DNA of 64,000 bases, from positions 1 through 64,000 of the forward strand of contig JAFGNH010000025.1 of assembly GCA_016927115.1 (NCBI GenBank), given 5' to 3'. Source of the DNA: Anaerolineales bacterium (GTDB taxonomy: Bacteria > Chloroflexota > Anaerolineae > Anaerolineales > E44-bin32). Below are positions 1-11,699 of the stretch, piece by piece. The notes beneath the pieces are model-generated. The model did no database searches and had not been told where the DNA came from. It saw nothing but the letters and a program-made list of their open reading frames with translations. The translations under genes and the position numbers were made by a program. Numbering within the stretch: position 1 is the stretch's first letter; every line of letters begins with the position of its first letter.

Positions 1-117
1 ATCTGACATGCTTCTCTTGTCAAAATGAGCGTTTCGATGCAAACTAATTGGAATAGCAACTCATCGATCCACTATCATCGGTACCCCAGTTCCTAACCAT
101 TTGAGGAGGTTCAATTC

Positions 118-1902
<1,785 letters not shown>

Positions 1903-1927
1903 TACTCGATCTGCATTCTGCTGAGCA

Positions 1928-1964
1928 AAACAGGCTGTCCCGGAATTCCAGGGACAGCCTGTTT
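1928..1964. terminator. Bidirectional terminator between fhs and the peptide-modification operon
   Basis: A perfect 14-bp stem (1928-1941 with 1951-1964, arm AAACAGGCTGTCCC) with a 9-nt loop. A-rich and T-rich flanks on both sides let it serve fhs on the plus strand and the convergent methyltransferase gene (ending at 1998) on the minus strand. Confidence 0.85.
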
Positions 1965-1997
1965 ATTATTCGACACATCGATGAAAGAATCGGGTAA

Positions 1998-2783
1998 TTA
2001 TGGAACGATCAACTGCCCGTTGTTCGCTGCGGAAGGAATGTGTTCTGGCTTCTTTCCTCTGGCAAAAAAGGTGGGGACATAGAGGATTCTGGTTCCATCA
2101 AGCCATGCTTTTCGCTCCAGCTCAGCATAGAAGGTAGTTTCATCCGGAGAGAGAATCCCAGACAGATCAGAGATTAATGTCTCCCATTCAGAAGTAAACT
2201 CCGCTGGCAGTGAAAAATCCGTTGTCCATTCACCTCCGATCACACCTGTTTTAACAGAATTCAAACCGGAAACGGAGAGAAGGGAACGCAGTTTTCTTCC
2301 CAATTCAGGATCGCAGCCCTGTTTGCGGAGTGCGTCCTGTTGGAGCCCCCCCAGCGCTTCCAGTGGTGAGGGGTAATCGATTCTTCCCCCATAGTCAGGT
2401 TCTGCGAAGAGAATCAAAGACTTTCCGGGCTTCAATACACGGATCATCTCTTGGAGAGCTGTCTGTGGATTGTGCAGCCAGAGCAGCAGGAAGTGGCAGC
2501 AAACAAGATCAAAGCTGTCGGAAGGAAATGGAATCCTGAAAGCATCGGCGGAAATGTAGGATGGCCCTGGGGATACCTTCGTTGCCAATCGGATATCATC
2601 GAGCAGGATGTCTATCCCGAACACATTGCCAGGCAGTTCCATTGTAACAACGCCTGTGCCGCATCCGACATCCAGTGTTCGCTCCGGTACCGGCTGACAT
2701 TCAGCCAGCAGGTACTCACGTATCTGCTGTGTCCACACTGCTTGAGCCGTGTAGCGGCTATGTCGCCGATCAGGTGTATCCAT
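1998..2783 (-). CDS. Class I SAM-dependent methyltransferase (Methyltransf_11 type)
   Basis: A 261-residue soluble methyltransferase. Motif I (TLDVGCGTGVVTME, about residue 37) and the acidic post-I segment (FGIDI) form the SAM site; the later ISADAFRIPFPSDSFDLVCCHFLLLW and RVLKPGKSLIL segments are typical of UbiE/BioC-like enzymes. The C-terminal 120 residues are family-specific and do not reveal the substrate. ATG is preceded by GGAGAA. It is the last gene of the minus-strand operon that starts at 7543, 75 bp after the degenerate radical SAM gene. Its place beside a radical SAM/SPASM enzyme and a Cys-rich tail makes modification of that tail a reasonable guess, but a BioC/UbiE-like small-molecule role cannot be excluded. 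Confidence 0.8.
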   Translation of the reverse strand: MDTPDRRHSRYTAQAVWTQQIREYLLAECQPVPERTLDVGCGTGVVTMELPGNVFGIDILLDDIRLATKVSPGPSYISADAFRIPFPSDSFDLVCCHFLLLWLHNPQTALQEMIRVLKPGKSLILFAEPDYGGRIDYPSPLEALGGLQQDALRKQGCDPELGRKLRSLLSVSGLNSVKTGVIGGEWTTDFSLPAEFTSEWETLISDLSGILSPDETTFYAELERKAWLDGTRILYVPTFFARGKKPEHIPSAANNGQLIVP

Positions 2784-2858
2784 GTGCTTCTCCGGGTAAA
2801 AAAGACAGGTCCAACCCGTAATTCAGGGAGGGACCTGTTGCACTTTGAAAACGAGTGA

Positions 2859-4016
2859 TCAGGATCGGGAGCATGCCTTCTGCCAGATGTCCTCCCATGG
2901 ATCACGCAGGATATTGCCAAGGATTTCATTAATCCCCTGTGTGGGAAGAACATCACCGTCTGGTTCAATATACAGCCAGGCCCGGCCAGCTCCCTGGGGC
3001 ACATCCTCCAATTCGATTGCGATTGGATTGGAGGAGGAGTAGGGTGCTGTAATATCCCAGATCAGATCCATTTCAAGTTGTGCTGCCATTTCACGGGCTT
3101 GCTCCAGAACCCGAATATACTCGGGTGAAGAATCCGTACTGGACAGAGATATGGCGGGGACACCCATGCCTTCAAGCAGGTGCAGCTGGCGATCAATATC
3201 CTCCCAGTTTGTATTGCTGATAGTGAGGTGGACTGCGGTAAAAATATCAGAAGCCAATGCCTGTTTGAGGCCTTCACGACTCTTCGTATCCTCCGGGAGC
3301 AGGACAACCAGCAGATGGTCCAGGCCGGCCTGGGCAAGCTGTTCGAGATAGTCCGGGTCTGCCAGGCGCTGCGCCTGGGTAAGAACACCGGTAACCTGTC
3401 CGAGGTCTTCAGCATGCTGGATCAGGGCTACCAGGTCGCTGCGACGCGTAGGTTCGCCGCCTGTGAAGACCACATGTGGAATACCGGCATCCCATGCGAG
3501 ATCCAGGACCCGTTTCCACTCTTCTGTGCTGAGGACACGATCGACGCGCTGGCGAGCAAGCGAATCAAGTATTCCATCAGGATCGAGCTCATAAGTTAGT
3601 GCAAGATCCAGCCTGTATGGAGCACTTGGAAGATGCGCGTAAGGCTCATTACGATCCAACCCCAGGAAGGTAACCGGGTCTACATCCGGGAAAGTTGCCA
3701 GGGTAACGATGCGCTGGCGGATGGTTTCCTGGTCGTGCTCTGATTCCTGCTTCGAAACACGATAGCGGCGGCTAACGGTCCTCGCCGCTGATTTTGTGTC
3801 CTGCCCCTGAACGATTTCATACGCATGTGCTGCAGCAGTCTGGTTCAGATGGAGGACAGTGGCAGCGTTAACGATCAGCAGTCCCTGCCCATCCTGTTCG
3901 ATGCGGAGGTGAAGTCGATAGGGGATGGTCGAATCGGGCGGTGCCTGGTAATGATAAACCCCAGGCTGGATTGGTTCCGGAGGGGCACCGAAAAGTTTAT
4001 CTAATATAAAGGCCAT
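2859..4016 (-). CDS. Degenerate radical SAM/SPASM paralogue with PqqD-like N-terminus
   Basis: A 385-residue paralogue of the adjacent radical SAM enzyme. It keeps the N-terminal PqqD-like segment (LHLRIEQDGQGLLIVNAATV..., about residues 33-105) and the barrel landmarks (YRLDLALTY, then IPHVVFTGGEPTRRSDL). The CX3CX2C that should follow ALTY is replaced by a Cys-free stretch (ELDPDGILDSLARQRVD), and the SPASM cysteines are gone: the only Cys in the protein is near the C-terminus (ACSRS). It therefore cannot bind the catalytic 4Fe-4S cluster in the usual way. It is an intact ORF with GGGAG before its ATG, 21 bp after the active paralogue, so it looks retained and not decaying. A regulatory or substrate-presenting partner role is inferred. 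Confidence 0.85.
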   Translation of the reverse strand: MAFILDKLFGAPPEPIQPGVYHYQAPPDSTIPYRLHLRIEQDGQGLLIVNAATVLHLNQTAAAHAYEIVQGQDTKSAARTVSRRYRVSKQESEHDQETIRQRIVTLATFPDVDPVTFLGLDRNEPYAHLPSAPYRLDLALTYELDPDGILDSLARQRVDRVLSTEEWKRVLDLAWDAGIPHVVFTGGEPTRRSDLVALIQHAEDLGQVTGVLTQAQRLADPDYLEQLAQAGLDHLLVVLLPEDTKSREGLKQALASDIFTAVHLTISNTNWEDIDRQLHLLEGMGVPAISLSSTDSSPEYIRVLEQAREMAAQLEMDLIWDITAPYSSSNPIAIELEDVPQGAGRAWLYIEPDGDVLPTQGINEILGNILRDPWEDIWQKACSRS

Positions 4017-4037
4017 TCAGGACTCCCTTCAACGTGG

Positions 4038-5414
4038 TCAGCTGTGGCTGACCAATTCTGTGATCGGTATTTGCGGCTGTATTGTTTTTAAGGCGAGCGG
4101 ACAGCCACCGCCGCACGTTGATAGCAGCTGACACTCATAGCAGGCTTCCGGCACGTATTTCCGATCGCGCAACCAGAGCGCCAGGTCATGGTTCCAGATT
4201 TCTTCCCATTGCTGTTCAAGGATATTTCCCATCGTGCTGTAGAAGGATTGGCAAGGAATCACGGAGCCATCTGGTTCCACACACATGTTGTAGCGTGCTG
4301 CTGTACAGCTTTTCACGCCCAGCTCCATCTGGACCGGATCAAAATGACAGTACTGAGTGGGGGTATACCACACCAGGCGCTGGCCATTCCGATCTATAGC
4401 TGTGCGTACCTGCTGAAGCAGATCGTGCAACTCCTCCTCATGAAGGCCGGATCCTACTTTTCGCCCCTTTCCGGAATAAATCAGGGAATTCAACCCAACC
4501 GTGGGGACGCCCAGCTCTGCCAGAAACTCGATAGTAGGAAGAATGGTGTGTTTATTCTCCGTGAGCAGTGTCGTGTTGGTCATCAGATATAAACCTGCCT
4601 TGATCGCACTTCGGATGCCCGCAACTGTCTCCTCCCACGCCCCCTTGCTGCGGACCATACGATCATGTATAGCAGCATCTGCTGATTCAAGTGTAATCTG
4701 GACATGGTCCAATCCTGCATCGATAAGTTCCTGCAGGTACACGGGATTGGAGAGGCGACGGCCGTTGGTAAGGAGGCCGGTTATCTGCCCTTGTTGCTGG
4801 GCATAGGCAATCAGCTGCGGTAAATCATCGCGAAGGGTTGCTTCTCCTCCCGTAAAGATGATATGTGGGATACCCTGATCCCAGGCGATCCGGATGACCT
4901 TTTTCCAGGAATCGGTATCCATCTCCGGGTATGATCTTGGGCGGGCGTTGTAGCAGTGGGCGCAGTCGTTATTACAGCGGTAAGTGACCGCCAGGTCCAG
5001 CCGATATGGTGCACTGGGTGACTGGCTGAAGGGCTGGAGGATTTCCAGATTGAGATCGTGGATGGGGCAGGCACCATCCGGCCGGATCAATTCCTCCACC
5101 AGTTCGGCTGTTCCTTTAAAGTCCCGGATGGCTGCATCAGCAGAAATCTTATACTTGTGTTTGATCCATTGAACGGCATCCTTGACTGAAAAACCTTCCA
5201 AATGCAGCCATGCCATGGAAGCTGCCGTCGGGTTGAGATGGTAGGCTTTTGCTGCGTCTACCAGCAGGAGTCCCTCTCCGGAAGGTTCAATCCGGAGGTG
5301 GACTTTGGCTTTACTGTCGGCGGATACACGATCGTAGCTGTGAGTACCGGCAGCTGGTGTGAGCTGCATCCGCCCGGGCGAAGAATTTTCCTTCTTCGCA
5401 AAGGGAAACTTCAT
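4038..5414 (-). CDS. Radical SAM/SPASM peptide-modifying enzyme with PqqD-like recognition domain
   Basis: A 458-residue cytosolic enzyme. Residues about 36-110 resemble PqqD-type peptide-recognition domains (VHLRIEPSGEGLLLVDAAKA...). The radical SAM core has CNNDCAHC (Cys147, 151, 154) and the GGEATLR glycine motif; the C-terminal SPASM region has Cys370, 378, 388 and Cys425, 428, 434, 438, enough for auxiliary Fe-S clusters. Such enzymes make thioether or carbon crosslinks in ribosomal peptides (PqqE, sactionine synthases). The start used here is the ATG at 5414-5412, which overlaps the TGA (5413-5411) of the upstream gene as ATGA. A longer frame upstream would translate the Cys-rich tail of the preceding gene out of frame and is rejected. 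The likely substrate is that tail (inference). Confidence 0.92.
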   Translation of the reverse strand: MKFPFAKKENSSPGRMQLTPAAGTHSYDRVSADSKAKVHLRIEPSGEGLLLVDAAKAYHLNPTAASMAWLHLEGFSVKDAVQWIKHKYKISADAAIRDFKGTAELVEELIRPDGACPIHDLNLEILQPFSQSPSAPYRLDLAVTYRCNNDCAHCYNARPRSYPEMDTDSWKKVIRIAWDQGIPHIIFTGGEATLRDDLPQLIAYAQQQGQITGLLTNGRRLSNPVYLQELIDAGLDHVQITLESADAAIHDRMVRSKGAWEETVAGIRSAIKAGLYLMTNTTLLTENKHTILPTIEFLAELGVPTVGLNSLIYSGKGRKVGSGLHEEELHDLLQQVRTAIDRNGQRLVWYTPTQYCHFDPVQMELGVKSCTAARYNMCVEPDGSVIPCQSFYSTMGNILEQQWEEIWNHDLALWLRDRKYVPEACYECQLLSTCGGGCPLALKTIQPQIPITELVSHS

Positions 5415-7111
5415 CGACCGCCTCCAGCACAGGCGCAGGCACAGCCTGCGCATGCACAGGCACATGCACAACTGCTGCCACCACCACCGCCACTGCTTCG
5501 ATACCCCCCAGAGGAGGTTTTGGGTACGGGATTGGTCTTCTTGGTGATGCCGTTGGTGAAGTTCGTCAGATTGGATACGATATTGCCGGCGGTGTTCTGG
5601 ACCCCACCGACAACAGAAGCTGCAAATGCGGATCCTGGCAGTGTGGGTAGATTAACTCGGCCACCCATACCTGTGGATGCAGTGACCGAACCGGGAGTGC
5701 TGGACTTGCCGCCACCGGCTCCACCGATGGAACTTGTACCTCCACGGTACGATGGCCGGAAGGCTCCCCACCACATCGGCACGTAGACCGGGCCTGTACG
5801 GAAGGTTTTTTCTGTGCGATCTGCAAAATCGCGGTCGAGCATGGTCCATTCAAGTGTATCTGCGTAGCGCTCTGAACGTACTTCAGGGGTCTCCGCATTT
5901 TCCACCATTTCCCAGGCTTTATCTACAATAGACTGATAATATTTTTTGGTTTCCTTAAGGCTGAAGCCTTTCATTTTCTTCTGAACTGACTTGATCGTCG
6001 TTGTAAACATGGCTTGAAGCGCCACGTCTCTACTTACCTTTTTCTCATTAACTATGGCGTCCAGGAATTCCTTTTCATATGTTCGTAAATCTTCAGGGAT
6101 AGTATCGGTTTTCTCTACTTTCAGTGGATCTTCCGATACAACGCGAGCGGCACCCTTTTTAACCAGACTGAAAAGGATCATCGTCAGGATGGTATTCAGA
6201 GGTTTTTCAAGCAGAATGGCTGATTCTACTGCAGTCAAGCCACGTTTGATGCCGTGGCCTTCAATTGCGATTTTCGGGGGAAGGTACTGCATTCGTCGTT
6301 TTCGGTCAGCCCTGACGGCCAGAGTGATAAAGCCGATGATCAACAGGAAGAATCCAGAAAAGCAGCAGAGAGCAGTAAGTGCATCAGAGTCTAGTCCGAG
6401 TCGCTGGCTGACAGTTGGTGTCTGGATATTCGCACTGGGAACAACGGCCATCGGAAAAGAAGCGCCGAAAACGTAGGGTGTGTAGGCATTGCCGGTTTGG
6501 TTGCGCCAGACATACAGCACGCGCCCATCCCCATCAAATCCAGTAACCGGCTCAGATTGCGGCCAACCTTTTGGAGGATCAAAATAGAACGGCTCCTCTG
6601 GCTCGATACCTGGAGGGAGGTGGAAGGATACTGTTAGATCAGTTGTGCCGGAAACATATTCCTCTCCAAACCAGGTGGGAGCGAACATGACACTGGCGTA
6701 GTCCTTCTGATCGGCAGTGTACAGCATATCCTGAATTCCGGTAGCGGTCATCGTGACGGTGCCGGTTTGTCCTGGTTGGATGGCGTTTGCGCCCAGACCG
6801 AGCTCGATGCCGTCCACATAAGCCGAATAGGCAATATGGGATATTGTGTTCCCGTTGACCTGGGCTGAGATACTGTTGAGGCTGTAATTTTCAGTGGGCA
6901 TGCCCACGTCAATGTAATCGATCGGGTCTGCCCAGGTATTGTTGGTGAAAACTAACACATAGTCCAACCGGGCAGAGCCATCAGTTTCGATATAAAGGTC
7001 TACCCGCAATTCATCCAGGCTGAATGAGTATGTTTGTGCGAACACAGGCATACTTGCAGGCAGAAAGAGTAAGAGGACAACAATTACGCTGAGGATCAAT
7101 TTTCTGACCAT
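5411..7111 (-). CDS. DUF2207-like membrane protein ending in a (Cys-Ala)n tail
   Basis: A 566-residue membrane protein: signal peptide 1-25 (cut after VFA), an extracytoplasmic beta-rich domain (about 27-235), one TM helix (about 244-266) followed by the stop-transfer cluster RADRKRR, then a cytoplasmic part with a winged-helix-like stretch (GLTAVESAILL...LVKKGAARVV, 291-325). From about 455 the chain is Gly/Ser-rich and ends with CACACACAGCACACA at 548-562 (seven Cys) plus GGGR. By the predicted topology this tail is cytosolic, where the coupled radical SAM enzyme could reach it. AGGAG precedes the ATG by 5 nt. N-terminal similarity to DUF2207 is by eye. The tail as a maturation substrate is inference. 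Confidence 0.85.
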   Translation of the reverse strand: MVRKLILSVIVVLLLFLPASMPVFAQTYSFSLDELRVDLYIETDGSARLDYVLVFTNNTWADPIDYIDVGMPTENYSLNSISAQVNGNTISHIAYSAYVDGIELGLGANAIQPGQTGTVTMTATGIQDMLYTADQKDYASVMFAPTWFGEEYVSGTTDLTVSFHLPPGIEPEEPFYFDPPKGWPQSEPVTGFDGDGRVLYVWRNQTGNAYTPYVFGASFPMAVVPSANIQTPTVSQRLGLDSDALTALCCFSGFFLLIIGFITLAVRADRKRRMQYLPPKIAIEGHGIKRGLTAVESAILLEKPLNTILTMILFSLVKKGAARVVSEDPLKVEKTDTIPEDLRTYEKEFLDAIVNEKKVSRDVALQAMFTTTIKSVQKKMKGFSLKETKKYYQSIVDKAWEMVENAETPEVRSERYADTLEWTMLDRDFADRTEKTFRTGPVYVPMWWGAFRPSYRGGTSSIGGAGGGKSSTPGSVTASTGMGGRVNLPTLPGSAFAASVVGGVQNTAGNIVSNLTNFTNGITKKTNPVPKTSSGGYRSSGGGGGSSCACACACAGCACACAGGGR

Positions 7112-7177
7112 AAGATCTCCTGATAGAAAAAACCAGCTCCGGCAGAAAGGAAGCCGCTGCCGGGATACTGAATCAAG

Positions 7178-7543
7178 TTACCATTTTGGCTCTTCGGTGA
7201 GCTGGTAGCTGGAACCGCAGTAGGGGCAGTTGACTACCGGAGCTCCCGCCAGCATGGTTATATGTTCACTGCTTAAAGTCCCCCCGCAGCTTTTGCAGGT
7301 CATGGTTTCCAGATTTACATCCCCAGAAAGTTCAATCTGTTGTGTAATCTGGACCTGTTGCTTTTCTGCCTTGGCTTTCCTGCCGACAAGCCAGATAGTT
7401 ACAAATCCAACTAACAGTAAGACAATACCCACCAGGATATTGCCGATATTTCCATTTTCACCGAATGCTGCAAGAACAAAAAGCACACCAAACAGAATCA
7501 CAATGGCGGCAAAAATATTAGCAATCAATTTTCCAGCAGACAT
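7178..7543 (-). CDS. Two-TM zinc-ribbon membrane protein, first gene of the operon
   Basis: A 121-residue protein with two hydrophobic helices (about 7-27 and 33-53), a basic, glutamine-rich linker and a C-terminal zinc-ribbon-like module (CKSC at 83-86, CPYC at 106-109). The start used is the second in-frame ATG, placed just after AGGAGGAGGA; an ATG five codons upstream (7558) has no good binding site and itself encodes the Gly-rich Shine-Dalgarno stretch. It is 66 bp upstream of the DUF2207-like gene and follows a recognisable promoter, so it heads the operon. Function unknown; the ribbon probably sits in the cytoplasm. Confidence 0.75.
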   Translation of the reverse strand: MSAGKLIANIFAAIVILFGVLFVLAAFGENGNIGNILVGIVLLLVGFVTIWLVGRKAKAEKQQVQITQQIELSGDVNLETMTCKSCGGTLSSEHITMLAGAPVVNCPYCGSSYQLTEEPKW

Positions 7544-7584
7544 TCCTCCTCCTGACATATAAACCTGAATTTGAAATCAGCCCC

Positions 7585-7613
7585 ACTATAGCAAACACTT
7601 GTTTTGAATACAA
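7585..7613 (-). promoter_or_regulatory. Sigma-70-type promoter of the Cys-tail/radical SAM operon
   Basis: On the minus strand TTGTAT (7613-7608), 17 bp, then TATAGT (7590-7585). The predicted start site lies about 35 nt before the first gene of the operon. Confidence 0.6.
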
Positions 7614-7618
7614 ATGCG

Positions 7619-7644
7619 GATACCTTTTTATCCATTCAGGTATC
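7619..7644. repeat. Inverted repeat abutting the operon promoter
   Basis: GATACCT (7619-7625) and AGGTATC (7638-7644) form a 7-bp dyad with a 12-bp spacer, six bases upstream of the -35 box of the minus-strand promoter. The position fits an activator or repressor binding site; no transcription factor gene is adjacent. Confidence 0.45.
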
Positions 7645-7845
7645 TTCCAGACTTGCCACCTGATTGTATACTGCAATAATACAATCTATTCTCCATCTGT
7701 CTGACACTCAGCCGACAACTGATAGGTTCCGAGTTACAGGGAGATCAGTAAGAACCTTCAATGTTGCTGAGGGTTATTACCAAGGCAGGATTTGAACAAT
7801 TAGGCAACCTGTCTGAATGTATGATATCACTCATATGGATTTGTC

Positions 7846-7873
7846 TTGACCTGATTGGCCAGGTCATTACAAT
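7846..7873 (+). promoter_or_regulatory. Promoter with internal palindrome upstream of the phospholipid genes
   Basis: TTGACC (7846-7851), 16 bp, TACAAT (7868-7873). The spacer carries a 7-bp palindrome, TGACCTG-N6-CAGGTCA (7847-7866), filling the gap between the two boxes as an operator would. The expected transcript would start only about 10 nt before the GGAGG at 7881, a short leader, so confidence is moderate. Confidence 0.45.
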
Positions 7874-7890
7874 TGGGCATGGAGGATCGA

Positions 7891-8508
7891 ATGCTTGCAA
7901 ACTGGATTACACTTTCAAGATATCCTTTGTTATTGATTTTCATTGTTTTGATTTACTCCCGTAATGCAGCAGCCACACTGGTTTCTGTACCGCTGCTGTT
8001 GATCGCAATTCTTCTGGATTCGGTCGATGGCTATATTGCTCGTTCGAATAAAATCACGAGCATGATGGGAAGTGTGCTTGATATTGCCCTCGACCGGACG
8101 TATGAACTTGTGCTGTGGATTATTCTGCTGCATCTGGGTATGGTACCGGTGGCGATTCCGTTGATAGTCGTGATTCGAACCGTGATGACTGATGCGCTTC
8201 GCAGCCTCGGCGTGAGTGAAGGGAAGCGTCCATTCGATCAACAGGAGGGCAGTCTGGGATCATTTCTAGTAAAATCGCCCTGGATGAGATCAAGCTACGG
8301 CTTCAGTAAGATCCTGGCATTCTGTGGGCTAACGCTTGCGTATGCTTTTTCGCTGATGCCTGAGCATAGCTGGGCACAGCAAAATGCAGCCTTATTTAAG
8401 GATATCTTTGTTGTAGCAGCTTGGATTGCTGCCATGTTATGTGTTGTGCGCGGACTGCCTGTTGTTGTGACCTATGGGAAGCTGCTTTTCAGCGAGAAGC
8501 ATGATTGA
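7891..8508 (+). CDS. CDP-alcohol phosphatidyltransferase (PgsA-like)
   Basis: An integral membrane enzyme that transfers a phosphatidyl group from CDP-diacylglycerol to an alcohol such as glycerol-3-phosphate or inositol phosphate. The family signature DG-x2-AR-x8-G-x3-D-x3-D is complete: DGYIAR, then G, D and D in GSVLDIALD. Several hydrophobic helices follow. The start chosen is ATG at 7891 (protein MLANWIT..., 205 residues) because GGAGG at 7881-7885 is 5 nt away; upstream ATGs in frame lack a site. Only 12 bp separate it from the next gene, an acyltransferase, so the two likely build one membrane lipid. The alcohol acceptor cannot be told from sequence. Confidence 0.87.
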   Translation: MLANWITLSRYPLLLIFIVLIYSRNAAATLVSVPLLLIAILLDSVDGYIARSNKITSMMGSVLDIALDRTYELVLWIILLHLGMVPVAIPLIVVIRTVMTDALRSLGVSEGKRPFDQQEGSLGSFLVKSPWMRSSYGFSKILAFCGLTLAYAFSLMPEHSWAQQNAALFKDIFVVAAWIAAMLCVVRGLPVVVTYGKLLFSEKHD

Positions 8509-8520
8509 GAGGATCCCGGT

Positions 8521-9411
8521 ATGGATGTAAACACCATTGCAAAGAGTTCACTTGGTCCTATAGCAGCATTTACACTTGCCAGAATTCTGCCGAGGAGCTT
8601 TGCTTTCTGGATGGCCGATCGCATAACGGCTCATCTTTCCCGAAATCAATCCAGTGAAATGGTACAGGCAATCCGCTCGAATCAGGCGGTAGTACAGTCG
8701 TTGGAAGAGGGCGATCCTGTATTGGATAAGGCTGTCTGGAATGTGCTGAGACATGCAGGGCGATGCCAGGTTGACCTCTACAAAGCTATCGGAGCTGGTC
8801 CCCGGGCGCTTTTACGTTCCTGTAAGATGGAAAACAGCCTGGCAGAAGGGCTGGACTACTGCCGGGAGAGCAAGCGCGGGCTGGTTGTTGTTGGGGCTCA
8901 TATGAGCAATTTTGATATGTTCCTGTTATCAATTCACAGCAGGGGGATTAAAGCACAGGTACTTTCCTATCCAAATCCGCAGGGAAGCTACCGGGTACAG
9001 AACCGTATCAGGAAGAAGTTCGGTGTGGATCTGGCTCCTACTTCGATGAAAAGCCTGCGTACTGCCTTCCGGACTCTTTCATCCGGGGGCATTGTTGCTA
9101 CCGGGGTTGACCGGCCAGGACTTGGAGGAGAGCCACTGAAGTTTTTTGGCAGGCAGGTTGTATTACCGGTTGGGCATGCACGTCTGGCTGTCCGCACCGG
9201 ATCTCCGATCCTTGCTGGTGTGGTTCAAAGCAATGGTTGGGGGAAATACCAAGCAATCGGATCCCCTTTGTTTGAGCCAGAATCCAGCGGCGATGAACAT
9301 CAGGATACCCTGGATCTTGCCCAGCGAGTTCTGCAGTGGTTTGAAGATTGTATTCGGGAGAGACCTGAGGAATGGCTCATGTTTTATCCGGTGTGGGAAG
9401 AAACGGGATAA
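8521..9411 (+). CDS. Lysophospholipid/LpxL-type acyltransferase
   Basis: A 296-residue protein of the LpxL/HtrB/PIM-acyltransferase family, which transfers acyl chains to glycolipids at the inner membrane face. The catalytic HX4D is seen in GAHMSNFD, followed by the family segment GIVATGVDRPGLGGEPLKFFGR and the C-terminal RPEEWLMFYPVWE, which resembles the RPEQWxWxHxRW end of LpxL. It follows the phosphatidyltransferase by 12 bp, a pairing also seen in phosphatidylinositol-mannoside gene clusters. No other lipid A gene is visible, so acylation of a phospholipid or glycolipid is more likely than of lipid A (inference). Confidence 0.82.
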   Translation: MDVNTIAKSSLGPIAAFTLARILPRSFAFWMADRITAHLSRNQSSEMVQAIRSNQAVVQSLEEGDPVLDKAVWNVLRHAGRCQVDLYKAIGAGPRALLRSCKMENSLAEGLDYCRESKRGLVVVGAHMSNFDMFLLSIHSRGIKAQVLSYPNPQGSYRVQNRIRKKFGVDLAPTSMKSLRTAFRTLSSGGIVATGVDRPGLGGEPLKFFGRQVVLPVGHARLAVRTGSPILAGVVQSNGWGKYQAIGSPLFEPESSGDEHQDTLDLAQRVLQWFEDCIRERPEEWLMFYPVWEETG

Positions 9412-9542
9412 CCCGTCTGAGGGATTGAGGATAAAATGGGGAATAGCAGCAATAAGGTTTCCGGTACCCGTTAAACCGGGAAATATTTCTGTATTGGATC
9501 TTCGGGAAGAATCAACCCATCCATGTTTTTTCATAGAGGTGA

Positions 9543-11573
<2,031 letters not shown>

Positions 11574-11699
11574 AAGCGGGAAGTATTCCGGAAGGTTTAG
11601 CCAGATTTTTCTCAACTGCAGAACAAATCGGACAGGTAAAGGAAAAATGAAGGAAAAAAACCGCGTTTTTTTTCAAAAAAGTAATTACAGGGATCAGCC

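Noticed and set aside
5412-5471. A Cys/Arg-rich N-terminal extension (MCMCLCMRRLCLRLCW...) of the radical SAM enzyme
   Set aside because: It is the out-of-frame reading of the Cys-Ala tail codons of the upstream gene; the ATGA overlap at 5414 gives a normal start.
5202-5786. 194-codon open frame on the plus strand opposite the tail-protein/radical SAM junction
   Set aside because: Runs antisense to two clearly real genes; no family likeness and no good ribosome binding site.
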